Shown here in pieces: positions 1-5,852 of a stretch of 7,539 bases of DNA. This DNA is from Rhodanobacteraceae bacterium. GTDB lineage: Bacteria > Pseudomonadota > Gammaproteobacteria > Xanthomonadales > Rhodanobacteraceae. A model generated the notes under the pieces. It had not been told where the DNA came from and made no database searches. It worked only from the letters and a program-made list of their open reading frames with translations. A program made the position numbers and the translations under genes. The DNA lies in contig JAICHS010000104.1 in NCBI GenBank assembly GCA_025924775.1, positions 1-7,539 of the forward strand. The letters are read 5' to 3'. Positions within the stretch are counted from its first letter, which is position 1. Every line of letters begins with the position of its first letter.

Positions 1-83
1 CCGAGTGGCGCAAGGGCTTCACGCCCGGCCCCGCGGTTCCCTTCGCGCCGGCGCCTGCCGCGAGCGCGGGCACGACACCGTGA
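1..83 (+). CDS. 3' end of an unidentified gene (partial, truncated at left edge)
   Basis: In the frame whose first full codon begins at base 3, 26 codons stay open and end at TGA 81-83. The visible tail begins EWRKGFTPGP and ends ASAGTTP, so it is rich in Pro and Ala, as many proteobacterial C-terminal tails are. The stop overlaps the GTG start of the next gene in a GTGA quartet (80-83), the same arrangement used at most other junctions here; this is the main reason to call it a gene. Its place ahead of a sugar nucleotidyltransferase and a NahK-like kinase suggests a carbohydrate uptake or processing function, but that is inference only. There is too little sequence to name a family, and 26 open codons in GC-rich DNA could arise by chance. 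Confidence 0.42.
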   Translation, partial: EWRKGFTPGPAVPFAPAPAASAGTTP

Positions 84-976
84 GCCAACCGACCCTGGTG
101 ATACTGGCGGCCGGCCTTGGCAGCCGCTACGGCGATGCCAAGCAGATCGCGGGCGTCGGCCCTAACGGCGAATGGCTGTTGGAGTACGCCATCCATGATG
201 CGTTGGCGGCAGGTTTTGCACGTATCGTGCTGGTCATTCGCGCAGCCTTGCGCGAGCCGCTGCAGGCGCGCCTGGCTCCGCGGGTGCGTGGCCGGGCGAG
301 CCTGGAGTTCGTTGAGCAGACCGGCAACAAGCTGCCGTCTGGCTGCCGCGCGCCGGCAGGTCGCAGCAAACCGCTGGGCACCGGCCACGCCGTGTGGTGC
401 TGCGCGCCGCTGCTGGACGGACCCTTCGCGGTCATCAATGCCGACGACTACTACGGCCACGCCGCGTTCGGGCTGCTCGCGCGGCATTTTCGTGCGGGCG
501 GGCAACCGGCGATGGTTGGCTACCGGCTGGCCGCGACACTTTCCAGCCACGGCGGCGTCAACCGCGGTGTCTGCCGCCTCGACGCGCATGGCAATCTGGA
601 AGACGTCAGCGAGTTCACCGACATCGCCGTGCGCGACGGGGCGCTTGCGGGCAACGCCCCCGATGGCGCCCGCACGGAACTGGCGCCGGACACCGTGGTG
701 TCGCTGAACTGCTGGGGCCTGACGCCCGGCCTGCTGCCCGACCTCGAGCACGGCCTGCGCGATTTCCTGGCCCACGCCGGCGCCAATGACGAATACTTCC
801 TGCCACACGCGATCGCCGCACACCTGGCTGCGCGCGGCACACAACTGGCGGTACTGCCCACCACGGATGCGTGGCTGGGCCTGACCTATCCCGCCGATCA
901 ACCGCGCGTGGTCCAGGCGCTTGCGGCGATGCACGCGGCCGGCACCTACCCGACCCCGCTTTGGCCATCCGCATGA
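80..976 (+). CDS. Sugar-phosphate nucleotidyltransferase (NTP transferase family)
   Basis: This encodes a 298-residue soluble protein that should transfer a nucleoside monophosphate from an NTP to a sugar 1-phosphate. Residues 8-18 carry the nucleotide-binding signature ILAAGLGSRYG, followed by Lys21. Residues 98-105 read PLGTGHAV, and INADDYYG (119-126) supplies the acidic metal-binding residues. SLNCWGLTP (208-216), DEYFLPHAI (237-245) and WLGLTYPAD (265-273) match the later part of the family, from memory. The GTG start at 80 is chosen because it overlaps the upstream stop (GTGA) and places the nucleotide loop near the N-terminus. A GTG at 5 would add 25 residues that look like out-of-frame upstream coding sequence. 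There is no strong Shine-Dalgarno sequence, which fits translational coupling. The stop overlaps the next start (ATGA, 973-976). The adjacent kinase suggests that the substrate is an N-acetylhexosamine 1-phosphate; the nucleotide used cannot be told from sequence. Confidence 0.88.
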   Translation: MSQPTLVILAAGLGSRYGDAKQIAGVGPNGEWLLEYAIHDALAAGFARIVLVIRAALREPLQARLAPRVRGRASLEFVEQTGNKLPSGCRAPAGRSKPLGTGHAVWCCAPLLDGPFAVINADDYYGHAAFGLLARHFRAGGQPAMVGYRLAATLSSHGGVNRGVCRLDAHGNLEDVSEFTDIAVRDGALAGNAPDGARTELAPDTVVSLNCWGLTPGLLPDLEHGLRDFLAHAGANDEYFLPHAIAAHLAARGTQLAVLPTTDAWLGLTYPADQPRVVQALAAMHAAGTYPTPLWPSA

Positions 977-2061
977 CCGCCTCCGTCCACATCGACCCCG
1001 CCACGCTTGCCGGCTTGTCGGAAGCCTGGGGGTTGAGCCCGGCCGCGCGCTTCGCCTCGCTGGGCAACGGCCTGATCAACCGCACCCTGCTGGTCACCGA
1101 CGACGGGCGGCGACGCGTGTTGCAGTGCCTCAACACCCACGTGTTCCGCGACCCGGCCCTGGTGATGCGCAACTGCCACACGGTTACCGCGCACCTCGGC
1201 CGCGAACGCGCCGCGGGCCGCTACACCTACTCCGTGCTGGAATTGGTGCCCACGCTTGCCGGCAAGCCCGCCGCGGTACTCGCGGACGGAAGCTGGTGGC
1301 GCATGTACGACCACGTGCCCGACACCCTCACCCATGACATCGCCGACACGCCCGCGCTCACCTTCGAGGCCGGCCGCGGCTTCGGCGCTTTCGCCGCCGC
1401 GCTGTCGGGGCTCGGACAAGACGCCGTGGGCGAAGTGATCCCGCACTTCCACGACCCGGTCACGCGCTTCCGCGCGTTTCGCGACGCACACGCGGCCGAC
1501 CGCGTTGGCCGCGCCGCGCAGGCGGCGCGCGAGTGCGCGGCGGCGCTGTCGTTCGAAGCCGCGCTGGCCCACTGGCAGACGTTGCTGACGGCCGGGCTGC
1601 CGTGGCGGATCACCCACAACGACTGCAAGTTGAACAACCTGCTGTTCGACCGCCTCGGCCACGCGATCTGCGTGGTGGACCTCGACACCGTGATGCCCGG
1701 CACGCTGCTGTTCGACTTCGGCGACATGGGCCGCACGATGCTGAGCCCGGTCGCGGAGGATTCCACCGACTTCACCCGCGTCGGCGTGCGCCACGCGCAC
1801 TTCGCGGCGCTGGCACGCGGCTACATCGAAGGCTGCGGCGACCTGCTGACATCGCTGGAGCGCGACAACCTGGTGTTTGCCGCGCGCCTGGTCACGGGCG
1901 TGATCAGCCTGCGCTTTCTGACCGACTACCTCGACGGCGACCGCTACTTCCGCATCACGCACCCCGAACACAACCTCGAACGCGCGCGCAACCAGTTCAC
2001 GCTGTACGCCGCACTCACTGCGCAGCAAGACGCGTTGCAGGCGCTGGTCGGCTCAGGCTGA
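973..2061 (+). CDS. NahK-like N-acetylhexosamine 1-kinase (aminoglycoside phosphotransferase fold)
   Basis: This encodes a 362-residue cytoplasmic kinase, close to the roughly 360 residues known for NahK proteins. It should phosphorylate the anomeric hydroxyl of free GlcNAc or GalNAc using ATP. GNGLINRTLLV (31-41) is the nucleotide loop of this family. ITHNDCKLNN (213-222) is the Brenner motif with catalytic Asp217 and metal-binding Asn222. VVDLDTVMPG (234-243) provides the metal-binding Asp236, and FDFGDMGRT (247-255) follows. The C-terminal block FLTDYLDGDRYFRI (315-328) then PEHNLERARNQF (331-342) is very typical of the family. The ATG at 973 overlaps the upstream stop by ATGA, so the start is well supported. 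The 3' end overlaps hisIE on the opposite strand by nine bases. Choline, homoserine or aminoglycoside kinases share the fold, but the C-terminal block and the nucleotidyltransferase partner favour a hexosamine 1-kinase. The exact sugar is inference. Confidence 0.85.
   Translation: MTASVHIDPATLAGLSEAWGLSPAARFASLGNGLINRTLLVTDDGRRRVLQCLNTHVFRDPALVMRNCHTVTAHLGRERAAGRYTYSVLELVPTLAGKPAAVLADGSWWRMYDHVPDTLTHDIADTPALTFEAGRGFGAFAAALSGLGQDAVGEVIPHFHDPVTRFRAFRDAHAADRVGRAAQAARECAAALSFEAALAHWQTLLTAGLPWRITHNDCKLNNLLFDRLGHAICVVDLDTVMPGTLLFDFGDMGRTMLSPVAEDSTDFTRVGVRHAHFAALARGYIEGCGDLLTSLERDNLVFAARLVTGVISLRFLTDYLDGDRYFRITHPEHNLERARNQFTLYAALTAQQDALQALVGSG
2053..2061. other. Tail-to-tail overlap of two convergent operons
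   Basis: The kinase gene stops at TGA 2059-2061 on the plus strand, and hisIE stops at TGA 2055-2053 on the minus strand. The last nine bases of each gene are shared. No U-tract-backed hairpin can sit between the genes. The nearest hairpin (TGGCG, loop CTG, CGCCA; 2081-2093) is inside hisIE and lacks a T-run in either direction. Termination of each operon must therefore occur within the opposing coding region or be Rho-dependent. Confidence 0.9.
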
Positions 2062-2700
2062 ATCCCGCGCAGCCGCCGCATGGCGCTGCGCCAGCACGCG
2101 TGCCACCTCCGCGAGTGACAGGCCGCGCGCGCGCAGCAGCACGCTCAGGTGATAGACCAGGTCCGCGGCTTCGCCAAGCAGCGCTGCGTCGTCCTGGGCC
2201 ACGCCCGCCAGCGCGGTTTCGACGCCCTCCTCCCCCACCTTCTGCGCGATCCGGCGCGTGCCGGACTCGAACAGCCGCGTGGTGTAGCTGCCGGCCGGGC
2301 GTTCCGCGTGGCGCCGCGCGACCAGCGCATCCAACTCGGCCAGGAATCCCAGCGGCGGCACCACGGCGTCACCAAAGCAGCTCGTGGTGCCCAGGTGGCA
2401 GGTGGGACCGCGCGGCACGGCCTGCACCAGCAGCGTGTCGCCGTCGCAATCGGCGCGGATCGACCGCAGCGCCAGCACGTGGCCCGAGGTCTCGCCCTTC
2501 TTCCACAATCGCCGCCGGCTGCGGCTCCAGAATGTCACGCAACCCGTGGCGCGCGTCGCCGCCAGCGCCTCGCGGTTGATGTAGCCCAGCATCAACACTT
2601 CGCCGGTTGCAGCATGCTGCACGATGGCTGGCACCAGCCCATCGCCCTTGGCCCAATCCAGGCCGTTCACATCGATTTCGTCGTCCACCCGTTCGTTCAT
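2053..2700 (-). CDS. hisI: Bifunctional phosphoribosyl-AMP cyclohydrolase / phosphoribosyl-ATP pyrophosphatase
   Basis: The 215-residue fusion (hisIE) performs steps 2 and 3 of histidine synthesis. HisE removes pyrophosphate from PR-ATP and HisI opens the adenine ring of PR-AMP. The N-terminal HisI domain (about 1-115) shows LDWAKGDGLVPAIVQH (14-29), LWKKGETSGH (65-74), the metal-binding ADCDGDT (83-89; Asp84, Asp86, Asp88 with Cys85) and GPTCHLGTTSCF (98-109; Cys101, Cys108). The C-terminal HisE domain has IAQKVGEEGVETALA (151-165; Glu157, Glu158, Glu161) and GEAADLVYHL (176-185; Glu177, Asp180, His184). Domain order and length match the enteric HisIE. The ATG at 2700 forms an ATGA overlap with the hisF stop. 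It is the last gene of the his operon and ends inside the convergent kinase gene. All expected catalytic residues are present. Confidence 0.97.
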   Translation of the reverse strand: MNERVDDEIDVNGLDWAKGDGLVPAIVQHAATGEVLMLGYINREALAATRATGCVTFWSRSRRRLWKKGETSGHVLALRSIRADCDGDTLLVQAVPRGPTCHLGTTSCFGDAVVPPLGFLAELDALVARRHAERPAGSYTTRLFESGTRRIAQKVGEEGVETALAGVAQDDAALLGEAADLVYHLSVLLRARGLSLAEVARVLAQRHAAAARDSA

Positions 2701-3467
2701 GCCCGCACCACCACACCCGCTTCGCCCAGCCACGCCTTCAACGCCGGAATTTCCAGCGCACCCGTATGCAACACGCTGGCCGCAAGCGCGCCATCGACAT
2801 CGGCCTTGGCGAACGCATCGAGGAAATGTTCGCGCGCCCCCGCGCCGCCGGATGCGACCAGCGGCACGCGACTGACGGCGCGTGCCGCCCGCAGCTGCGC
2901 AATATCGTAGCCCTGGCGGACGCCATCGCTGCCCATGCAGTTCAGCACGATTTCGCCCGCGCCGCGCCGCTGGGCCTCGACGATCCAGTCCAGCGTGCGC
3001 CGCGCCGTCGTCCGCGTTCGCGACGGATCGCCGGTGTATTGCCGCACGCGCCACTCGCCATCGGCATCGCGCAGCGAATCGATGCCCACGACCACGCACT
3101 GCACGCCGAACGCTCCCGCCAGCTCGTCGATCAAGCCCGGCCGTTCCAGCGCGGGCGAATTGATGGAAACCTTGTCGGCCCCCGCCGCCAGCACCGCGCG
3201 CGCGGCCTCCACGCTGCGGATGCCACCCGCCACGCAAAACGGTATGTCGAGCACCCTGGCCACCTGTTCCACCCACGCGACGTCCACGGCACGGCCGGCC
3301 GGGCTGGCGGCAATGTCGTAGAACACCAGTTCGTCCGCGCCGGCATCGCGGTAGCGCAACGCGAAATCCACGATGCCGCCCATCACCACGTGGTCGCGGA
3401 ACCGCACGCCCTTGACCACGGCCCCGTCGCGCACGTCGAGGCAAGCGATGATGCGCCGGCTCAACAT
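2697..3467 (-). CDS. hisF: Imidazole glycerol phosphate synthase, cyclase subunit HisF
   Basis: The 256-residue (beta/alpha)8 barrel uses ammonia delivered by HisH to convert PRFAR into imidazole glycerol phosphate and AICAR. The two catalytic aspartates are at their standard positions: Asp11 in IIACLDV and Asp130 in VVVGIDS. Three residues known from Thermotoga HisF to line the ammonia gate, Arg5, Glu46 and Lys99, are also in register. Phosphate-binding strands VAGGIRS (79-85) and PLVASGGAG (202-210) are intact, and VDGALAASVLH (224-234) is typical of gammaproteobacterial HisF. The usual DITAS at 51-55 reads DIAAS. The start ATG overlaps the hisA stop by seven bases (ATGTTGA, 3461-3467). A weak GAGG (3478-3481 on the plus-strand map) lies 10 bases upstream. 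The stop overlaps hisIE by ATGA. Confidence 0.97.
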   Translation of the reverse strand: MLSRRIIACLDVRDGAVVKGVRFRDHVVMGGIVDFALRYRDAGADELVFYDIAASPAGRAVDVAWVEQVARVLDIPFCVAGGIRSVEAARAVLAAGADKVSINSPALERPGLIDELAGAFGVQCVVVGIDSLRDADGEWRVRQYTGDPSRTRTTARRTLDWIVEAQRRGAGEIVLNCMGSDGVRQGYDIAQLRAARAVSRVPLVASGGAGAREHFLDAFAKADVDGALAASVLHTGALEIPALKAWLGEAGVVVRA

Positions 3468-4192
3468 TTCAGCGCGTCCTCGAGGGAAAACCTGCGTTCC
3501 AGCAGCGCGCGGCCCAACACCACGCCGCGCACGCCCGCCTCGCGTGCCTTGCGGATGTCATCCAGCGAACAGGCGCCGCCCGAAGCCAGCACATCGAAGC
3601 CAGGCGCCAGGCGGCCCAGGTCCTGATACAGCTGCAGGTTGAAGCCTTCCAACGTGCCATCGCGTGAAATGTCCGTGCACAACACATGGCGCGCCCCGGC
3701 ACGTACGTAATGCCGCGCAAGGGTATCGAGCTGGATGGGCGATTCTTCGGTCCAGCCATGCACCGGCAGGCGCCATGCGCCGTCCGTCTGGCGCACGTCC
3801 AGCGCCAGCACCAGCCGCTCGGGCTTGAACTGGTTGATCCAGATCGCGGTGGCGCACGGGTTCCGCACCGCGAGGCTGCCCACCACCACGCGCGCGACGC
3901 CTGCGGCATACAGTTGCCGCAGATCGTCGGTCGTGCGCACGCCGCCGCCCGCCTGCACTTTCAGGAGGCGCGTGCTCGCGATGGCCTCGATCACCGCAAG
4001 GTTTTCGAAGCGGCCGGAGCGTGCACCATCAAGATCGACGACGTGCAGCCACTGCGCACCGGCGCCCGCGTAACGGCGCGCCAGCTCGACCGGGTCATCG
4101 GCAAACACCGTTTCGCACGCGTAGTCGCCCTGCCGCAGCCGCACCACGCGGCCGCCGCGCAGGTCGATCGCGGGAATGACCTGGAAGCTCAT
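3461..4192 (-). CDS. hisA: ProFAR isomerase HisA
   Basis: The 243-residue (beta/alpha)8 barrel catalyses the Amadori rearrangement of ProFAR to PRFAR, the substrate of the HisH-HisF complex encoded on either side. The general base Asp10 lies in VIPAIDLRGG and the second catalytic aspartate, Asp132, in LVLALDVR. QGDY (21-24), HVVDLDGA (50-57), AGGGVRT (81-87), RVVVGSLAV (101-109), CTDISRDGTLEG (172-183), LASGGA (202-207) and GVVLGRALLE (223-232) follow the family order. Length is normal for bacterial HisA. An in-frame extension further upstream would read antisense to known HisH codons. The ATG at 4192 is preferred because it overlaps the hisH stop by ATGA and puts the first strand at the usual distance from the N-terminus. 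The stop overlaps hisF by seven bases. Confidence 0.97.
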   Translation of the reverse strand: MSFQVIPAIDLRGGRVVRLRQGDYACETVFADDPVELARRYAGAGAQWLHVVDLDGARSGRFENLAVIEAIASTRLLKVQAGGGVRTTDDLRQLYAAGVARVVVGSLAVRNPCATAIWINQFKPERLVLALDVRQTDGAWRLPVHGWTEESPIQLDTLARHYVRAGARHVLCTDISRDGTLEGFNLQLYQDLGRLAPGFDVLASGGACSLDDIRKAREAGVRGVVLGRALLERRFSLEDALKC

Positions 4193-4788
4193 GCGGGAGC
4201 CCGCCCCAGAAAATTGCCCAGGACCGCGATCCCCATCGCGGCGGACCGTTCCGGATGGTACTGCACGCCCATGAAATTGCCTTGGCCGATCGCGGCGGAG
4301 AAGACTTCGCCGTGCTCGCATACCGCCAGCGTCGCGGCGCCAACGGGTACCGCGTAGCTGTGCACGAAATAGGCCCAGCCGTCACCTGCGTCACCCGCGA
4401 GCAGCGGATGCACGACGCAAGCCGTGGCGCGATTCCAGCCCATGTGGGGAATCCGCACATCACGCGTGCCGCGCAACCGGCGCACCGGCGTGTCGATCAG
4501 CCCCAGGCAATCCACGTCGCCCTCCTCCGAATGCCGGCACAGCAACTGCATGCCAAGGCAGACCCCCAGTACCGGCTGGGTCAAGCCACGTAGCACTTCG
4601 ACGAGGCGCAAGTCGCGCAAGCGCGCCATGGCCGGCGCGGCCGCCCCGACACCCGGCAGGATCACCCGGTCGGCGCGCCGGATGGCCTCCGCGTCGGATG
4701 TCAGCGCGGCTTCGACGCCGAGGCGCTGCAACGCGTAGCGCACCGAGCCGATGTTGGCGCCACCCGCATCGACCAGTACCACGCTCAC
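4189..4788 (-). CDS. hisH: Imidazole glycerol phosphate synthase, glutaminase subunit HisH (GTG start)
   Basis: The 199-residue class I glutamine amidotransferase hydrolyses glutamine and passes ammonia to HisF. The catalytic triad is visible: nucleophile Cys77 in GVCLGMQ (75-81), with His178 and Glu180 in QYHPERS (176-182). The oxyanion-hole strand is PGVGAA (45-50). The domain contains PHMGWN (114-119) and YFVHSYAV (140-147), both typical of HisH. The N-terminal loop reads DAGGANIGSV (7-16) where many HisH proteins have a DYGxGN type loop; I recall the same variant in Xanthomonas, so it is probably lineage-specific. No ATG is available in frame near the N-terminus. The GTG at 4788 is chosen because it overlaps the hisB stop (GTGA) and gives a normal-length protein. 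A second in-frame GTG at 4782 is possible. Confidence 0.95.
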   Translation of the reverse strand: MSVVLVDAGGANIGSVRYALQRLGVEAALTSDAEAIRRADRVILPGVGAAAPAMARLRDLRLVEVLRGLTQPVLGVCLGMQLLCRHSEEGDVDCLGLIDTPVRRLRGTRDVRIPHMGWNRATACVVHPLLAGDAGDGWAYFVHSYAVPVGAATLAVCEHGEVFSAAIGQGNFMGVQYHPERSAAMGIAVLGNFLGRAPA

Positions 4789-5852
4789 GCAAGCATGCCC
4801 TTGGTGCTCGGCAGTGCGTTGCCGTCGCGCCGGATCGCCTGGCGCAGGCTGCGCGCGACGACCTTGAAGCAGGCTTCCACCATGTGGTGCGCGTTGTCGC
4901 CACGCACCACCAGCTGCAGGTTGGCGCCCAGCGCATCGCACAACGAACGGAAGAAATGCGGCACCAGCTCGGTTGGAAGCTCGCCGACGCGTTCGCGCGG
5001 AAACGCGCCGTCGAACGTGAAGCACGCCCGCCCCGACAAGTCGAGGCGGGCTTCTGCCCCGGCCTCGTCCATCGGCAACGCGAAGCCGTAGCGCGCGATG
5101 CCGCGCTTGTCGCCGAGCGCGCGGCGCAACGCCTCGCCCAGAGCAAGCGCGCAGTCCTCGACGGTATGGTGTTCGTCCACTTCGAGATCGCCCCGGCACG
5201 CGATCGCAAGGGCAAATCCGCCGTGCTTGCCGAGCTGCTCCAGCATGTGGTCGAAAAACCCGATGCCGGTGGCGACGTCGGGCTCCGCCGCCGCGTCCAG
5301 GTCGACGCGGGCGGTGACGCGGGTTTCGCGCGTGTCGCGCACGACATCCGCAATCCGCGGGCGGTCCAGCAGGCGGTGTGCCACTTCGTCCCAGCCGATG
5401 CCTTCGGGGCCGACCCGGAATCCGCGCACGCCCAGGTTGCGTGCCAGCTGCAGGTCGGTTTCGCGATCACCGACGACCGCGGAGTCCGCGCGACTCCAGC
5501 CGTCGTCGGCAAGGTACCCCTGAAGCAAGCCGGTGCCGGGCTTGCGGGTGTCGCGGTTCTCGTGCGGGTAACTGCGGTCGATCAGTACCTCGCGGAAGCG
5601 GATGCCCTGCGACGCGAGGATGCGCAGCAGCAATTCGTGCGGCCCGCGAAACGCGGCTTCCGGAAACGCCAGCGTGCCCAGGCCATCCTGGTTGGTGACC
5701 ATCACCAGCTCGTAGCCACCCGCGACGCAACGCTGCAACGCCGCAACCACGCCCGGAACCAGATCAAACTTCTCGAAGCTGTCGAGCTGTTCGCCACGCG
5801 GCTCGACGACGAGGCAGCCATCCCGGTCGGCAAACAACAGCTTGCGGGTCAT
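4785..5852 (-). CDS. hisB: Bifunctional histidinol-phosphatase / imidazoleglycerol-phosphate dehydratase HisB
   Basis: The 355-residue fusion carries out two non-consecutive steps: dehydration of IGP by the C-terminal domain and dephosphorylation of histidinol phosphate by the N-terminal HAD domain. The HAD part (about 1-165) has motif I FADRDG (7-12; Asp9 nucleophile, Asp11 acid/base), motif II VTNQDGLGT (52-60), Lys104 in TRKPG, and motif IV VVGDRETD (126-133; Asp129, Asp133). The IGPD part has FFDHMLEQLGKHGG (199-212), DEHHTVED (226-233; His228, His229, Glu232) and HHMVEACFK (322-330; His322, His323, Glu326), so its metal ligands are complete. The ending PSTKGML is typical. The segment 91-103, which in E. 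coli HisB is a Cys/His zinc loop, has no cysteine, and motif I has Cys13 instead of Thr. A strong GGAGGT precedes the ATG, which overlaps the hisC stop (ATGA). Phosphatase activity is likely but has altered metal features. Confidence 0.96.
   Translation of the reverse strand: MTRKLLFADRDGCLVVEPRGEQLDSFEKFDLVPGVVAALQRCVAGGYELVMVTNQDGLGTLAFPEAAFRGPHELLLRILASQGIRFREVLIDRSYPHENRDTRKPGTGLLQGYLADDGWSRADSAVVGDRETDLQLARNLGVRGFRVGPEGIGWDEVAHRLLDRPRIADVVRDTRETRVTARVDLDAAAEPDVATGIGFFDHMLEQLGKHGGFALAIACRGDLEVDEHHTVEDCALALGEALRRALGDKRGIARYGFALPMDEAGAEARLDLSGRACFTFDGAFPRERVGELPTELVPHFFRSLCDALGANLQLVVRGDNAHHMVEACFKVVARSLRQAIRRDGNALPSTKGMLA

Noticed and set aside
1255..1266. Perfect 12-base palindrome CTTGCCGGCAAG in the kinase gene, considered as an operator
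   Set aside because: It is deep within coding sequence (Leu-Ala-Gly-Lys codons), single-copy as far as I can see, and not next to a promoter or start. Chance is sufficient.
946..2028. 360-residue open frame on the minus strand inside the kinase gene
   Set aside because: The opposing kinase has the full Brenner motif and C-terminal family block. The antisense translation is Val/Ala/Arg/Gln-rich and repetitive in the way mirrored GC codons are.
2081..2093. Small hairpin (5-base stem, 3-base loop) near the convergent junction, considered as a terminator
   Set aside because: The stem is only five pairs and no T-run follows on either strand. It lies within hisIE codons, and similar chance hairpins are common in GC-rich coding DNA.
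1533..2579. 348-residue plus-strand frame spanning the kinase 3' half and the hisIE region
   Set aside because: It is extremely Arg/Pro-rich and crosses from the sense side of one real gene to the antisense side of another, so it is a frame shadow.
2701..3444. Long N-terminal extension of the hisIE frame
   Set aside because: The frame stays open upstream through hisF, but the translation is Arg/Gly-rich and unlike HisI. The ATG at 2700 gives normal length and overlaps the hisF stop.
2607..3626. 339-residue open frame on the plus strand opposite hisF and hisA
   Set aside because: It is antisense to hisF with its catalytic residues intact. The His/Arg/Ala-rich translation shows no domain and there is no promoter or ribosome binding site.
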